NCBI GenBank assembly: GCA_030765605.1 | Contig: JAVCCG010000141.1 | Location: 1-49,795, forward strand | Source of the DNA: Candidatus Alcyoniella australis | GTDB lineage: Bacteria; Lernaellota; Lernaellaia; JAVCCG01; Alcyoniellaceae | Reading direction: 5' to 3' | Length of the DNA stretch: 49,795 nt | In this document: one piece after another, positions 16,122 to 24,843 of the stretch | How the letters are laid out: each line of letters starts with the position of its first letter | How positions within the stretch are numbered: the first letter of the stretch is position 1 | Made by a program: the position numbers and the translations under genes | Notes under the pieces: model-generated | Told to the model about the DNA's origin: nothing | Seen by the model: only the letters and a program-made list of their open reading frames with translations | Databases searched by the model: none

Positions 16122-17633
16122 ATGAGCGGGTCGCGGCAAAACACCCGAAGTTATCCGCTTAGATTCTCCGAGCTTATTTTCTTAAGTCTGGTGGCGCTGC
16201 ATCTGATCGCCGAGCTCGAGCATATACTCCGAAGCGGCCCACAGATCGGGTTCGTTGATGGCACGTTGCTCGAGGCGGTTGTCGTTGCCGGTCCGCTGTT
16301 GGTCGCGTTGCTTTGCGATGATCAAGCGCGGATCTTGTTCCTGGGTATTGTCGCGCTGGTTGCGCTGTTGGTCGTTGCTAGAAGCGTGTACGCGGGCCGC
16401 AGAGGGCCAGCCGAATTGCTGCGTTTGATCTGGACGATCGCAGTCCGGATCGTCCTGGCACTGTGGATCGCAGTGGCCGTGGGCTGTTGGACTTTTCTAG
16501 TGTGTCGCCACAACTTCTACGGCGCGGCAGCGTCGCTGGCGGCGCTGACCATATTCGGGCTGCTCAGGCGTCGGGCAGAATTCGTAGCCCGCCGGATGTT
16601 GTTGATCAGCTCGACTCTTGGGCTGCTGTTCTTTATCGGGTTGAATCCAACGCTGTACTACAGCGCCCAACAGATCGAGCAGAGCCCGATATTCAGCGAG
16701 TCGTCCTACGATGCCGAGTATCTGCAGGGAAATTATTTTATCGCCTCGGCACAGCGTCGCGAGGTCGTGATCCTGGAGGGCGAAGTCGAGCGAGCGGTAG
16801 AAAACACCTGGCTTACTCAGCGAATGGTGGTCGATCCTGACGGGGAAACGGTCTTTGCTGTGAACTACTGTAAACGACCGGGCATGTGCATTACAGCCAT
16901 TGGAAACGGCCAGACTCGCCAGATTCCGATCGAGGGCTGCGATATGCCGGTATCTGCACAGTTCGACCGCAAGACGCGGGAATTGGTCGTCGTTTGCGAG
17001 CACAGTTGCAGCGTGCACCTGCTGGACCCCCAGCAGGGAGTCCAACGCCATCACTGGAACGTGGGCTGCCTGCCCGACTCGGTGGCAGTGGACAGCGTCC
17101 GCCGTCGCGCCTATGTCAGTGCCGAGGTGATGACCGTATTTTTAACAATGCTCCAACTCGATGGACAGCGCGACGCGCAACGCCGATACGCCGGACTTGT
17201 CAACTGGGACGTCAAGGTCGACGAGACTACGGGGAGGATTTTTGTAGCCCGCGGCATTCAGGGCGAGGTGGCTGTGTTCGATTCGGAACTGCGGCTGCTC
17301 AAACTGATCCGCGTGGGGTCCGGCCCGCGCGACATGGAGATTGATCAGCAACGTCGGCTGTTGCTCGTGGGCAATTATTTCAGCGGCACGCTGTCGCTGA
17401 TCGACATCGACCGGCTGGAGTTGGTGCTGCACGGCGCCGTGGGTAAGCGTGGAGTGGCTCAAGACAGGTTCGAGCTTCTACTTCCTCTCGATCAACTGCT
17501 ACTGCGAAAATTGCGAGGGGTAAGCGTTACATCGCAGGGTAAGTGGTTGATCGCAGACATTACCGGCGTGTGGGAGATCGACCCCGATCAAGTTCTGCCC
17601 CGCCAATACGATTCGTCAGCTACTGAGATATGA
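16122..17633 (+). CDS. Membrane-anchored beta-propeller (YncE-like) protein, tandem copy 2
   Basis: A 503-residue paralogue of the gene ending at 16088, with the same segment order: an N-terminal multi-pass region (LIFLSLVALHLIAELEHIL, LFLGIVALVALLVVA, IVLALWIAVAVGCWTFLVC, LLISSTLGLLFFIGL) and a C-terminal propeller. Nearly shared strings include VGNYFSGTLSLID and KWLIAD.TGVWEI. Conserved Cys pairs in both copies (CEHSCS and NYCKRPGMC/NFCAMPHRS) suggest periplasmic structural or metal sites. The last 18 bases overlap the convergent alkylsulfatase-like gene. Equal length and high similarity point to a gene duplication in place. Function unknown. Confidence 0.72.
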   Translation: MSGSRQNTRSYPLRFSELIFLSLVALHLIAELEHILRSGPQIGFVDGTLLEAVVVAGPLLVALLCDDQARILFLGIVALVALLVVARSVYAGRRGPAELLRLIWTIAVRIVLALWIAVAVGCWTFLVCRHNFYGAAASLAALTIFGLLRRRAEFVARRMLLISSTLGLLFFIGLNPTLYYSAQQIEQSPIFSESSYDAEYLQGNYFIASAQRREVVILEGEVERAVENTWLTQRMVVDPDGETVFAVNYCKRPGMCITAIGNGQTRQIPIEGCDMPVSAQFDRKTRELVVVCEHSCSVHLLDPQQGVQRHHWNVGCLPDSVAVDSVRRRAYVSAEVMTVFLTMLQLDGQRDAQRRYAGLVNWDVKVDETTGRIFVARGIQGEVAVFDSELRLLKLIRVGSGPRDMEIDQQRRLLLVGNYFSGTLSLIDIDRLELVLHGAVGKRGVAQDRFELLLPLDQLLLRKLRGVSVTSQGKWLIADITGVWEIDPDQVLPRQYDSSATEI

Positions 17634-19337
17634 GCTGAAGGCGACAAGTTCGGACAGCCCGCCCTCGACCTTGACCCGGCCCGTGGCCAGGGCCGTTGCC
17701 GGCGAGAGGTCGCCGATGACGAACGCTTTGAAGTTGGGCTCGGTGGCAATGAACTTCAGGTCGAATTCGTCCGATAGCCCACGACGAAGCTCTCCCACGC
17801 CGCGGCGAATTATAAACGTGTACTGTTCGCCCGTGTCCAAGAACTCAAAGCAGATCGTTTTATATACTTGGGCGGTTTTCTCCGGCCGCAGACGTTCGGG
17901 GAAGGTGCGCAGGATCACCTCGGCCGGCAGATCGCGCACGGTTTGGGCGTCGATTTTCGGAGAACCAGGGGCTTTGAAATCGCCGCGCAGCTCGAGAGCC
18001 GAGCTGAGCAGATAGCAGCGGGCATTGGTGTTGTGCTCCTGCAAGCCAAGCTGCCACAGCGCCTCGGCCTTGGCCTTGCGGGCTGCGCTGTTGTCAGGTT
18101 CCGCAGCTAGTAAGATGTCGGCAAGCTGCGCGGTCCACTGAAAGTCGCCGGCGTCAAGCGAAAGTTCGATTTGCTCGATCAACGCCGCGGATCCGCCGAG
18201 CAGCGGCAACAATCTTTCCGCGCTTTGGCTCGGATGCAGACGTCCCAGGTTGGTCGGATTGCCGTCGAACCAACCCAAGTACCCGTCGTAAATCCCGCGC
18301 ACCGACCAGGAGACTTTGCCGTAGATCTGCGCCAAGTACGGGTCGTTTGCCAAATGCGGCGGCAGCGCGATGTCGCGCGCCATGTCATCGGGGGATCTGC
18401 CGAGGTTCGCCATACGGATCACCGAGTCGTGGACAAAGCTGATGGCGTCGCGGTACACGGTGAGCGTCCGCGCAATCCGCTCGCGTCCGGCCAGCGGCGA
18501 GGTGTGACACGGCACCAGATAGTCCGGCTGGAGTGCACGCATCCTGTCCAGCGAATCGATCCAGCCGCGCACCGGTCGCGGGCTGACGCCGCGGGTCGAA
18601 TACAGATTTGGAAACGCCATATAGATGTTGTCGCCGGGGATCAGGACGCGCTGCTGCGGCAGCCAGACGAAAAGCTGGTCAACGGTCTCGCCCGGCGCCT
18701 CGTGCAGCTCAAAGCGCACGCCGCCGATCTCGAGCTGTTTAATCCCGGTGAACGTATCGGTCGGATAAATAATCGGCGGTACCGGGCCCGAGTCGAGTTT
18801 GATTCTCGGTCCGATACCGTTGTTCTCGACCAGCTCCGGGGAAAGCGCTTCGCCGAACTGTTTGGATCCGCGGTAACGCAGGGTGGCGCCGAGGCTGGCG
18901 AACTGGTCGTTGAGCATTTCCGGCGCACGTAAATGAGCCCAGATCGGCACTCCGGGCTCGTGGAACACGCTGCAACCAAGAACGTGGTCCGGGTGCGTAT
19001 GGGTGTAGATAATCGCCTTGACCGGTCCGGGTTCGATCCTGTCGAATTCCTCCTTGATCCGTTGTGCCGACTCCACGCTCTCGGTGGTGTCGATGATGAC
19101 CTTGCCCTGGTCGACAACGACCATGATGCTGTTGGCTAGGCCGTAGCCGATCGCCACATACACGCCGTCGCAGACCTGCTCCACGCGCTCGTCGAAAAGC
19201 TGCGTATGGTGTGCGCGCGGCGGCTGGTCAAGGGATGTGAGGGTCGCCGGACGCTGATCGGCGTTGCAGCCGCAAAGCGACGCTGCTACGTACAGCGCCG
19301 CTGCTACGATCATCTTCAGACGCATGACACGCTCCAT
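17616..19337 (-). CDS. Alkylsulfatase-type metallo-beta-lactamase-fold lipoprotein
   Basis: A 573-residue protein with a lipobox at LCGC (lipid Cys24). Residues 60-290 are a metallo-beta-lactamase fold with THTHPDH at 112-118, a further metal region PGDNIYMAFPNLYSTRG, and a later PCHTSPLAG. The NLY..RG string is typical of the SdsA1/YjcS alkylsulfatase family. A helical dimerisation-like region (about residues 310-430) and a C-terminal SCP2-like sterol-carrier domain (about 450-573) complete the family layout. SdsA1 enzymes hydrolyse alkyl sulfate esters such as SDS. Here the enzyme seems anchored to a membrane, and some family members have other substrates. It overlaps the convergent propeller gene by 18 bases. 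Fold secure, exact activity not. Confidence 0.82.
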   Translation of the reverse strand: MERVMRLKMIVAAALYVAASLCGCNADQRPATLTSLDQPPRAHHTQLFDERVEQVCDGVYVAIGYGLANSIMVVVDQGKVIIDTTESVESAQRIKEEFDRIEPGPVKAIIYTHTHPDHVLGCSVFHEPGVPIWAHLRAPEMLNDQFASLGATLRYRGSKQFGEALSPELVENNGIGPRIKLDSGPVPPIIYPTDTFTGIKQLEIGGVRFELHEAPGETVDQLFVWLPQQRVLIPGDNIYMAFPNLYSTRGVSPRPVRGWIDSLDRMRALQPDYLVPCHTSPLAGRERIARTLTVYRDAISFVHDSVIRMANLGRSPDDMARDIALPPHLANDPYLAQIYGKVSWSVRGIYDGYLGWFDGNPTNLGRLHPSQSAERLLPLLGGSAALIEQIELSLDAGDFQWTAQLADILLAAEPDNSAARKAKAEALWQLGLQEHNTNARCYLLSSALELRGDFKAPGSPKIDAQTVRDLPAEVILRTFPERLRPEKTAQVYKTICFEFLDTGEQYTFIIRRGVGELRRGLSDEFDLKFIATEPNFKAFVIGDLSPATALATGRVKVEGGLSELVAFSSYLSS

Positions 19338-19381
19338 TGATATTGCAAAATCGGCCCCCTGGGACCGCAGACCAAGGCGGA

Positions 19382-20173
19382 TCAGTCTTTGAACAATGCG
19401 CGATCCAGAACGCCGAAACCGTTGAAGCTGCTGCGGCCGGTGAGCAGCAGCGCCAGCAGGACCGTGAGCGACGTGCCGCTGAAGATCGCGATCATGATCG
19501 CGATCTGATACTTGATTGCGACCATCGGGTCGGCGCCGCCGAGGATCACGCCGGTCATCATTCCGGGCAGGGCGACCAGGCCGATGGTGGCGATGGTGGC
19601 CACAGTCGGCGCCAGTGAGGCCTCGATCGCGTCACGCATGTACGGACCCAGAGCCTCCTTGAGGCTCGCGCCCTGTGCCAGAGTGTTGAGGTAGGCCTTA
19701 TCGCCGCGGCGCACCGCGTCGTAAAAGCTCTTGATGCCGACGATATCGGCCCGCAGGCAGTTGCCCAGGATCATCCCGGCGATCGGGATCGCGTATTGCG
19801 CATCAAGCAGGTTCGGCCGCCGCAGGATCGGACCGAGAAAGAACAGCAATGGCACGGCAGTGCCCACCAGCAGAGAGATGAACAGCGGCAATGCGAAGCG
19901 CCGCAGTCTCAGGCCCGAGCCGCGGGCGATGGAGATATCAGCGACCACGATCATCACCAATACCCACAGCGAGTTGAGCCAAGGATTGTTCAGCCGGAAG
20001 ATCACCTGCAAATACAGGCCGACGAACAGCAGTTGGACCGTCATCCGCACCAGGGCGATCAGCGTCCGTCCGAAAATCGGCACGCGCATAAACAGAATAA
20101 CGCCCAGCGGAATCAGCAGCAGCGAATAACCGGCGATCAGGCTCGAAATTTTGATGTCTATCACGCCGTCCAT
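19382..20173 (-). CDS. fetB: FetB/UPF0014-type ABC transporter permease
   Basis: A 263-residue membrane protein with about seven hydrophobic segments and the conserved UPF0014 motifs: PIAGMILGNCLRAD, then E/A-rich cytoplasmic loop with LAQGASLKEALGPYMRDAIEASLAPT, and VALPGMMTGVILGGADPM..A.KYQIAIM. In E. coli FetAB is linked to iron export and oxidative-stress tolerance. The start chosen (ATG at 20173) overlaps the stop of the ATPase gene by one base (TGATG), the usual translational coupling for a two-component transporter; a longer frame to 20230 runs into the ATPase gene and is rejected. Substrate at family level: possibly iron or another metal. Confidence 0.88.
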   Translation of the reverse strand: MDGVIDIKISSLIAGYSLLLIPLGVILFMRVPIFGRTLIALVRMTVQLLFVGLYLQVIFRLNNPWLNSLWVLVMIVVADISIARGSGLRLRRFALPLFISLLVGTAVPLLFFLGPILRRPNLLDAQYAIPIAGMILGNCLRADIVGIKSFYDAVRRGDKAYLNTLAQGASLKEALGPYMRDAIEASLAPTVATIATIGLVALPGMMTGVILGGADPMVAIKYQIAIMIAIFSGTSLTVLLALLLTGRSSFNGFGVLDRALFKD

Positions 20174-20823
20174 CACTGCATCCTGCGCGTATCGGGCAGC
20201 TCGACGCTGCGGCTGGTGAAAGAGAGCCACTGTTTGTCGTGTGAAACAGAGAGCACGCTCATATGTTTCTGGCCGGACAAAAAATCGATGATCTTTTGTT
20301 TGCTTTGCTCGTCCAGGGCTGAGGATGCCTCGTCCAGCAGCAGGATTCGCCGGTCGAGCACGATTGCGCTGATCAGCGCCACGCGCTGCTTCTCTCCGCC
20401 CGAAAGCAGGGGCAGCGCTTTATCGAGAAGCAAGCGCTCGAGGCCGAAGCGATCGAACAGCTCCGGTACGCGCTCGATGTTGGATTTGAGACTGCGGTTG
20501 GAGCGAAAGGCGAACATCCGTTCGAAGAACTGCCGCACAGTGCCCTGACCAAGATCGGGCTCCTGGGCTACGAAGGCCACAAGTCTGCGAAGTTGCCAAA
20601 CGCTGTGTTCGTCCACGAGCTCGCCGCTGATGCGAATCGAACCCGAGTCAGGCTTGATGAATCCCATGATGCAACGCAGCAAAGTGCTTTTACCGGTCCC
20701 GGAACTGCCGACGAGCGCCACCTTCTCCGAGCCGGCCACGCTCATGCACAGCCGATCGATCAGGGTCCGACCGTCGAAGCTCAGGCTAAGATCATTGATC
20801 TCGATTGCCGGTAGATCACCCAT
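20173..20823 (-). CDS. fetA: FetA-type ABC transporter ATP-binding protein
   Basis: A 216-residue cytoplasmic ATPase with Walker A GSSGTGKST, signature LSGGEKQRV, Walker B ILLLDEASSALD and a switch His in VSHD. Its short length and immediate coupling to the UPF0014 permease identify it as the FetA/YbbL partner. It is transcribed divergently from the TetR-type regulator at 20995, with a shared 171-base promoter region that also carries a large dyad at 20956-20978, so the TetR protein could influence both directions; that link is inferred only from position. Confidence 0.88.
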   Translation of the reverse strand: MGDLPAIEINDLSLSFDGRTLIDRLCMSVAGSEKVALVGSSGTGKSTLLRCIMGFIKPDSGSIRISGELVDEHSVWQLRRLVAFVAQEPDLGQGTVRQFFERMFAFRSNRSLKSNIERVPELFDRFGLERLLLDKALPLLSGGEKQRVALISAIVLDRRILLLDEASSALDEQSKQKIIDFLSGQKHMSVLSVSHDKQWLSFTSRSVELPDTRRMQ

Positions 20824-20930
20824 CGATAAAAACGCCTTTCAGTTGTGACAGTAGTAAAGAGACGATGGCGATCTGTAAAGAGGGGGCAGGTAAGCGATGT
20901 TCAAAACAACTAGAAAAGTCCGATCATGAT

Positions 20931-20936
20931 TTGACA
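20931..20936 (+). promoter_or_regulatory. Candidate -35 box of the TetR gene
   Basis: TTGACA, a perfect -35 hexamer, 59 bases ahead of the TetR start. A good -10 at the standard distance is not obvious; the sequence at 20954-20959 (TCAAAA) is poor. If it is used, the TetR dyad at 20956-20978 would cover the -10 and start site. Confidence 0.3.
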
Positions 20937-20955
20937 CGGGAACGTAAATCTGGTC

Positions 20956-20978
20956 AAAAGTAACTGACGGTTATTTTT
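20956..20978. promoter_or_regulatory. Inverted repeat, candidate TetR autoregulatory operator
   Basis: A 23-bp dyad: 9-bp arms AAAAGTAAC and GTTATTTTT around TGACG, with one mismatch. It ends 16 bases before the TetR ATG at 20995. Size, odd centre and position are typical of TetR-family operators that repress their own gene and the downstream operon. It was found by eye; no binding data. Confidence 0.5.
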
Positions 20979-20994
20979 ATTGTCGGAAGCATTT

Positions 20995-21639
20995 ATGACA
21001 GCAGATCGCAAGTCAAGGCGCGGTGATCGCGCGCCGGCACTGTTGCCCGTTGCCAGGCGTCTGTTTTTCGAACGCGGATATCACGGCACGACCATGGAAC
21101 AGGTCGCAACGGGCGCCGGCTTTTCCAAACGCACGGTCTACCTCTATTTTCGCAACAAGGACGAGCTGTTCATCGCTGTTGCCGAAGAAGGTTTATTAAT
21201 CCTGCGCAATCGGCTGGAGCAGATCGATGTCGAGGCGTTGCAGATCGAGCCGTGCATCGAGCAGATTACGCAATGCTACCTATGGTTCGCGCGCGAGCAC
21301 GCGGATTATTTTAAGATCATCTTTCACGAGCCGACCCAGGGCATGATCGCCAATGTCTCCCAGGACCTACGCAAGCGTATTGAGCAGCATGAGCGGGCTT
21401 GCCTGGGTATCGTGGTTAAGGTCGTGGAAAAAGCGGTCAGGCTCGGCGTGGTGTTCGACGTTGACCCCTGGGAGATTGCCGCGATTTTTTGGGGTGCGGT
21501 GACCGGGGTAGTGTTGCTCTCGATGGGCGGAAGCCAGACGATCTTCACCCAACGCACGCGCGAGGAACTCAGCGCCAAGGCGACTTGGATCATCTATCGG
21601 GGGCTGCGCGCGGATGCCGCAAACACTGAACAGGAGTAG
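20995..21639 (+). CDS. TetR/AcrR family transcriptional regulator
   Basis: A 214-residue regulator. Its N-terminal helix-turn-helix is typical: ARRLFFERGYHGTTMEQVA, then GAGFSKRTVYLYFRNKDELF. The C-terminal ligand domain (about residues 75-214) resembles those responding to acyl-CoA or hydrophobic compounds but cannot be assigned to a ligand. GGAAG six bases before the ATG supports this start; an in-frame TTG at 20980 is less likely. It is the first gene of a chain that continues three bases later with two acyl-CoA dehydrogenases and runs to 32177, so it probably controls the whole acyl-CoA operon through the dyad at 20956-20978. Confidence 0.88.
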   Translation: MTADRKSRRGDRAPALLPVARRLFFERGYHGTTMEQVATGAGFSKRTVYLYFRNKDELFIAVAEEGLLILRNRLEQIDVEALQIEPCIEQITQCYLWFAREHADYFKIIFHEPTQGMIANVSQDLRKRIEQHERACLGIVVKVVEKAVRLGVVFDVDPWEIAAIFWGAVTGVVLLSMGGSQTIFTQRTREELSAKATWIIYRGLRADAANTEQE

Positions 21640-21642
21640 ACG

Positions 21643-22872
21643 GTGATCTATCAGGATGTGTTCGCTCTTCCTCTTCCGTGGCTTGGCGAGCTGGATTGCT
21701 CTTTGGCCGATACGGTTGAGCGTTGGGCACAGCAGGAATTAATCCCCAAACGTCATGAGCTGGGAGAGGATTATCAGCTGCTGCTGCGACCGGCCCTTGA
21801 AAAGCTGTTCGTCGAGATCGGATTGCAAAAACTGATCTGGCCCGAGGATCAGGGCGGAGCCGGACTGGACGGCGCACAGTCCGCGCTCGCGGTCTGTGCA
21901 GTGCTTGAGCAAATCGGACGGGCCGACGTGGGAATCGGACTACTGTTGTCCAGCACGCTCGCCGTGCAATCGAGCTGCGGCATCGCAGAGCAACACGACG
22001 CCGAATTGTTTAAACGCTTTAGCCCGTTTTTCTGCAATGACCAGGCGAGCATCGCCGCGCTGATCTTGCCCGATTACAGCATTGACGATCGTGCCTCAGG
22101 CGATTTTCACGGGCTGCCCTATCAGCTGCGAACGCGTTGCGAAAATGACGAGTGGATCCTCGATGGCGAAGAGGTCCGAGCGCTGTGCTCCGGCTTTGAC
22201 GCCGCATTGTTCGGCGTTGTCTGTCTGCTGGACGGCAAACCCGGCATGCTGCTGGTACCCGCTGATTCAGATGGTTTGACCCGTGGCGATCAGTTGCTCA
22301 CCACCGGTCTTGCCGCCAGCCGCGATTGCGAGCTGTGCTTTGACAACGTACGCGTGCCCAAGGGCAATCTGGTATTCGCCGACGAGGAGCAATTGGTTTT
22401 GTTGCTTGCCCGGCAAATGCTGGGATCTGCCGCGACAAGCGCCGGGGCTGGACTGGCCTGCTACGAGATCCTCAAGGAATGGGGCGAGACGCGGGTGATC
22501 AAGGGGCGCGGCTGCGTGTTCAAGGACAACCCGTTGACCGCGGCGCTGATGGGACGCATCGGCGGCAAAATCTGCACAGCGCGTCTGCAGGCCTACTCAT
22601 TGGCCAAGCTGATCGCCGATCCGATGTCGTTCGGACTCAACGCCGCCGAGCACTTGTTGGCCAACGCCACTGCCGTAGCCTCATCAATCTGTAGCTCGAC
22701 GATCGAGGCGTTGGATCACACCATGGAACTGATGGCCTCGGCCGGGTACGCCAGCGAATGGCAGCTCGAGCGCTATTGGCGCGACATTAAGACGCTTCAA
22801 TCACGCCTCGGCCCGCTGCCCCAGCGCGAGGCGAGCATGGCTCGGGGCTTCTTCGGCTCCGCGGGGGTTTAG
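21643..22872 (+). CDS. Acyl-CoA dehydrogenase-like flavoprotein, subunit/paralogue 1
   Basis: A 409-residue protein (GTG start, AGGAG upstream) with the acyl-CoA dehydrogenase order: an N-terminal helical domain (LADTVERWAQQELIPKR, WPEDQGGAGLDG), a middle beta domain (DCELCFDNVRVPKGNL) and a C-terminal helical domain. The FAD/CoA-base region that normally reads RD.K...IYEGT reads RDIKTLQSRLGPL: the catalytic Glu position appears to be Leu389. The classic middle-domain FAD motif is also weak. It is followed one base later by a second, better-preserved paralogue, so the two may form a hetero-oligomer such as is known for mycobacterial ChsE1-ChsE2. It may be catalytically inactive or use another base. 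Confidence 0.82.
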   Translation: MIYQDVFALPLPWLGELDCSLADTVERWAQQELIPKRHELGEDYQLLLRPALEKLFVEIGLQKLIWPEDQGGAGLDGAQSALAVCAVLEQIGRADVGIGLLLSSTLAVQSSCGIAEQHDAELFKRFSPFFCNDQASIAALILPDYSIDDRASGDFHGLPYQLRTRCENDEWILDGEEVRALCSGFDAALFGVVCLLDGKPGMLLVPADSDGLTRGDQLLTTGLAASRDCELCFDNVRVPKGNLVFADEEQLVLLLARQMLGSAATSAGAGLACYEILKEWGETRVIKGRGCVFKDNPLTAALMGRIGGKICTARLQAYSLAKLIADPMSFGLNAAEHLLANATAVASSICSSTIEALDHTMELMASAGYASEWQLERYWRDIKTLQSRLGPLPQREASMARGFFGSAGV

Positions 22873-22873
22873 C

Positions 22874-24142
22874 ATGCGCAGCATCGACGATTTCACGCGA
22901 CCGCTTGAATATTTGGCACTGCTCGACGATCCACTGGGCAAGATCGTGCGCCACTGGGCCGATACCGAGGTGATCCCGAACCGTCGCCGCTATGACGAGG
23001 ATTGGGAACGCCACGAGTTGATCGAGCCGGCCTTTGACAAGCTGATGGCCGGGCTGGGACTACAGCGGATGCTGCTGCCCCAGGACCTCGGCGGTTTCGG
23101 AATGGGCAGCTCGAGCTATTTGGGCACCGGCGCCTGTCGGATTTTCGAGGAGGTGGCGCGAGCCGACTCGGGCATGGCCGTGGCCTTCGGCGTTGTGTTT
23201 TGGCCGCTGCTGATGATCTGTTGCGAGCCGCACGTCAATCGACGGTTGTGCGAGGAGTTCGCACCGCTGTTTCTCGATCCGCACAAGGCGCGCTTTGCAG
23301 CCAACGCGATGACCGAGCCCCAGGGCGGAGCTGACATCGAGAACATGGATTTGCTCAAGGGCAGCACAATTCGCACTACCGCCAAGCTCGATGGCGACCA
23401 GTGGGTGATTAACGGGCACAAGCTGTGGCCGACCAACTCCGGCGGAATCGCCGATCTGTTCGGCGTGGTTTGCACTACCGATCCGGGCTCCCAGCGTCCC
23501 GAGGACTTCGCCTTTATTTTCGTGCCCGCAAACACTCCGGGCGTGACCCAAAGCAAGCCCTACCAAAAGGCGGGTATGGCCGCGGACAAGAACAGCGACA
23601 TCTGGTTCGACAATGTGCGCGTGCCCGACTATTTTCGCGCCTGCGGGCCGGGTGATGATTTCCGTCGCTTCAAAGAGGTCGTCAGTTTCGGCAACCTGGG
23701 AAGCCTGTCCTTTGTCAGCGGCGTGCTGCTCAACACCTTCGAGATTGTCTCTGATTTTTGTTCCAAGCGTAGGTTCCGCAACAAGCCGCTGCTGGAAAAC
23801 GACGATGTCGCCGGATCGCTGGCAGACCTGGCGAGCTCAATCGAGGTAATACGCATTTGCGCATACCAGTACGCGCGAATGATCGACAGGCCGGACCTCT
23901 ATGGCGAGCGCGGCAGCGATAAGATCGTGGCCAAGGGCAGGGCGCTCAAATATTTTGCCTGCGACCGCGCCATGTCCGAGATCGGCCGCGCCATCGAGCT
24001 GATGGGCCAGCACGGCGCAGATCGCGAGCTGGATCTGGAGAAACATTGGCGCGATTTGAAGATCGTTCAGCTCTGGATGGGCGGCAAACAACTTTGCCAG
24101 GTCGAGACAGCGCGCTGGTTTTACGGATGCAAGACATTATGA
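22874..24142 (+). CDS. Acyl-CoA dehydrogenase-like flavoprotein, subunit/paralogue 2
   Basis: A 422-residue paralogue of the preceding gene. The middle domain is better kept: NAMTEPQGGADIENM, WVINGHKLWPTNSG and DIWFDNVRVPDY, which match FAD- and substrate-binding stretches. At the expected catalytic segment it reads RDLKIVQLWMGGKQ, so Glu in YEG is replaced by Met402. A Glu in FKEVVSFGNLGS lies near where isovaleryl-CoA dehydrogenase and some relatives carry their base, and could serve; this is a by-eye alignment. The stop overlaps the next start (ATGA). With the reductase-like genes downstream, it may act on an acyl-CoA made or consumed by that complex. Confidence 0.84.
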   Translation: MRSIDDFTRPLEYLALLDDPLGKIVRHWADTEVIPNRRRYDEDWERHELIEPAFDKLMAGLGLQRMLLPQDLGGFGMGSSSYLGTGACRIFEEVARADSGMAVAFGVVFWPLLMICCEPHVNRRLCEEFAPLFLDPHKARFAANAMTEPQGGADIENMDLLKGSTIRTTAKLDGDQWVINGHKLWPTNSGGIADLFGVVCTTDPGSQRPEDFAFIFVPANTPGVTQSKPYQKAGMAADKNSDIWFDNVRVPDYFRACGPGDDFRRFKEVVSFGNLGSLSFVSGVLLNTFEIVSDFCSKRRFRNKPLLENDDVAGSLADLASSIEVIRICAYQYARMIDRPDLYGERGSDKIVAKGRALKYFACDRAMSEIGRAIELMGQHGADRELDLEKHWRDLKIVQLWMGGKQLCQVETARWFYGCKTL

Positions 24143-24843
24143 GCGAGCAACGGATTGAACGGCGCGGTGTGTTCGACGGCAGCGCCCGCGTGTTGCGCGA
24201 GCTGCTGGCTTCGCCTAGATGGCGGCAGACGATCCGCATCCTGCTGAACGAGCTCGACCCGCAAAACGCTCATCGACTGGTGGCGGTACTGTTCGAGGTC
24301 GACCCGGAGCTGGCTCTTTCAGCCGCCGCGTCCGCTCCCAAGCTTTGCAACGCAATGATCGACGGCGGAGCCGAGCTGCTGGGGCGCATGGCCGATTTTC
24401 AACCCGATTTGCTGCGGGAGTTTTTCAACCAATTAGTCGATCAAATTGACCTGCGGGGATTGGGGCGGCTGACCGGACTGTATTTAATTCTGGCAGCGCG
24501 AATCGCTGCACCGCGCGAAATTAACAATAAAGATGAACAAGGCGTGCGGACCGATGGGTTCGCTGAAGGCCTGAGCGAGGTGCTTGTTCAGCGCGAAGCA
24601 AAGCTGGACGTGCTGTTGCCGCAACTTGCCGACACGCTGATCAATGCCGCGGATCGGGCTGCCCGCACGCTGGCCGCGGATGTGAAGCGCGAGGATTCGA
24701 CCACGGTAAAAACAGTTGAGACGCTTACCAGCGGTATCAGACGCGTTGCCGCTGACAACCCGGATTTCATCGAGCGGGTGCTACGTCCGCTGGCACTGGC
24801 AATGAGCGACGCCGTGGGAACGGAGGGCTCGGACAATGGCTGA
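24139..24843 (+). CDS. Helical protein of unknown function, member 1 of a three-gene family
   Basis: A 234-residue, predicted soluble and all-helical protein of no family I recognise. It opens with SARVLRELLASPRWRQT, followed by a module of about 75 residues (DPELALSAAASAPKLCNAMI..ELL..F.PDLLREFFNQLVDQIDL..LGRL) that recurs in the next two genes. No signal peptide, no cysteine motif. The ATG overlaps the stop of the acyl-CoA dehydrogenase gene and the gene ends eight bases inside the next one, so production is probably coupled. It may be a scaffold or assembly factor for the flanking enzyme; that rests on context only. Confidence 0.7.
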   Translation: MSEQRIERRGVFDGSARVLRELLASPRWRQTIRILLNELDPQNAHRLVAVLFEVDPELALSAAASAPKLCNAMIDGGAELLGRMADFQPDLLREFFNQLVDQIDLRGLGRLTGLYLILAARIAAPREINNKDEQGVRTDGFAEGLSEVLVQREAKLDVLLPQLADTLINAADRAARTLAADVKREDSTTVKTVETLTSGIRRVAADNPDFIERVLRPLALAMSDAVGTEGSDNG

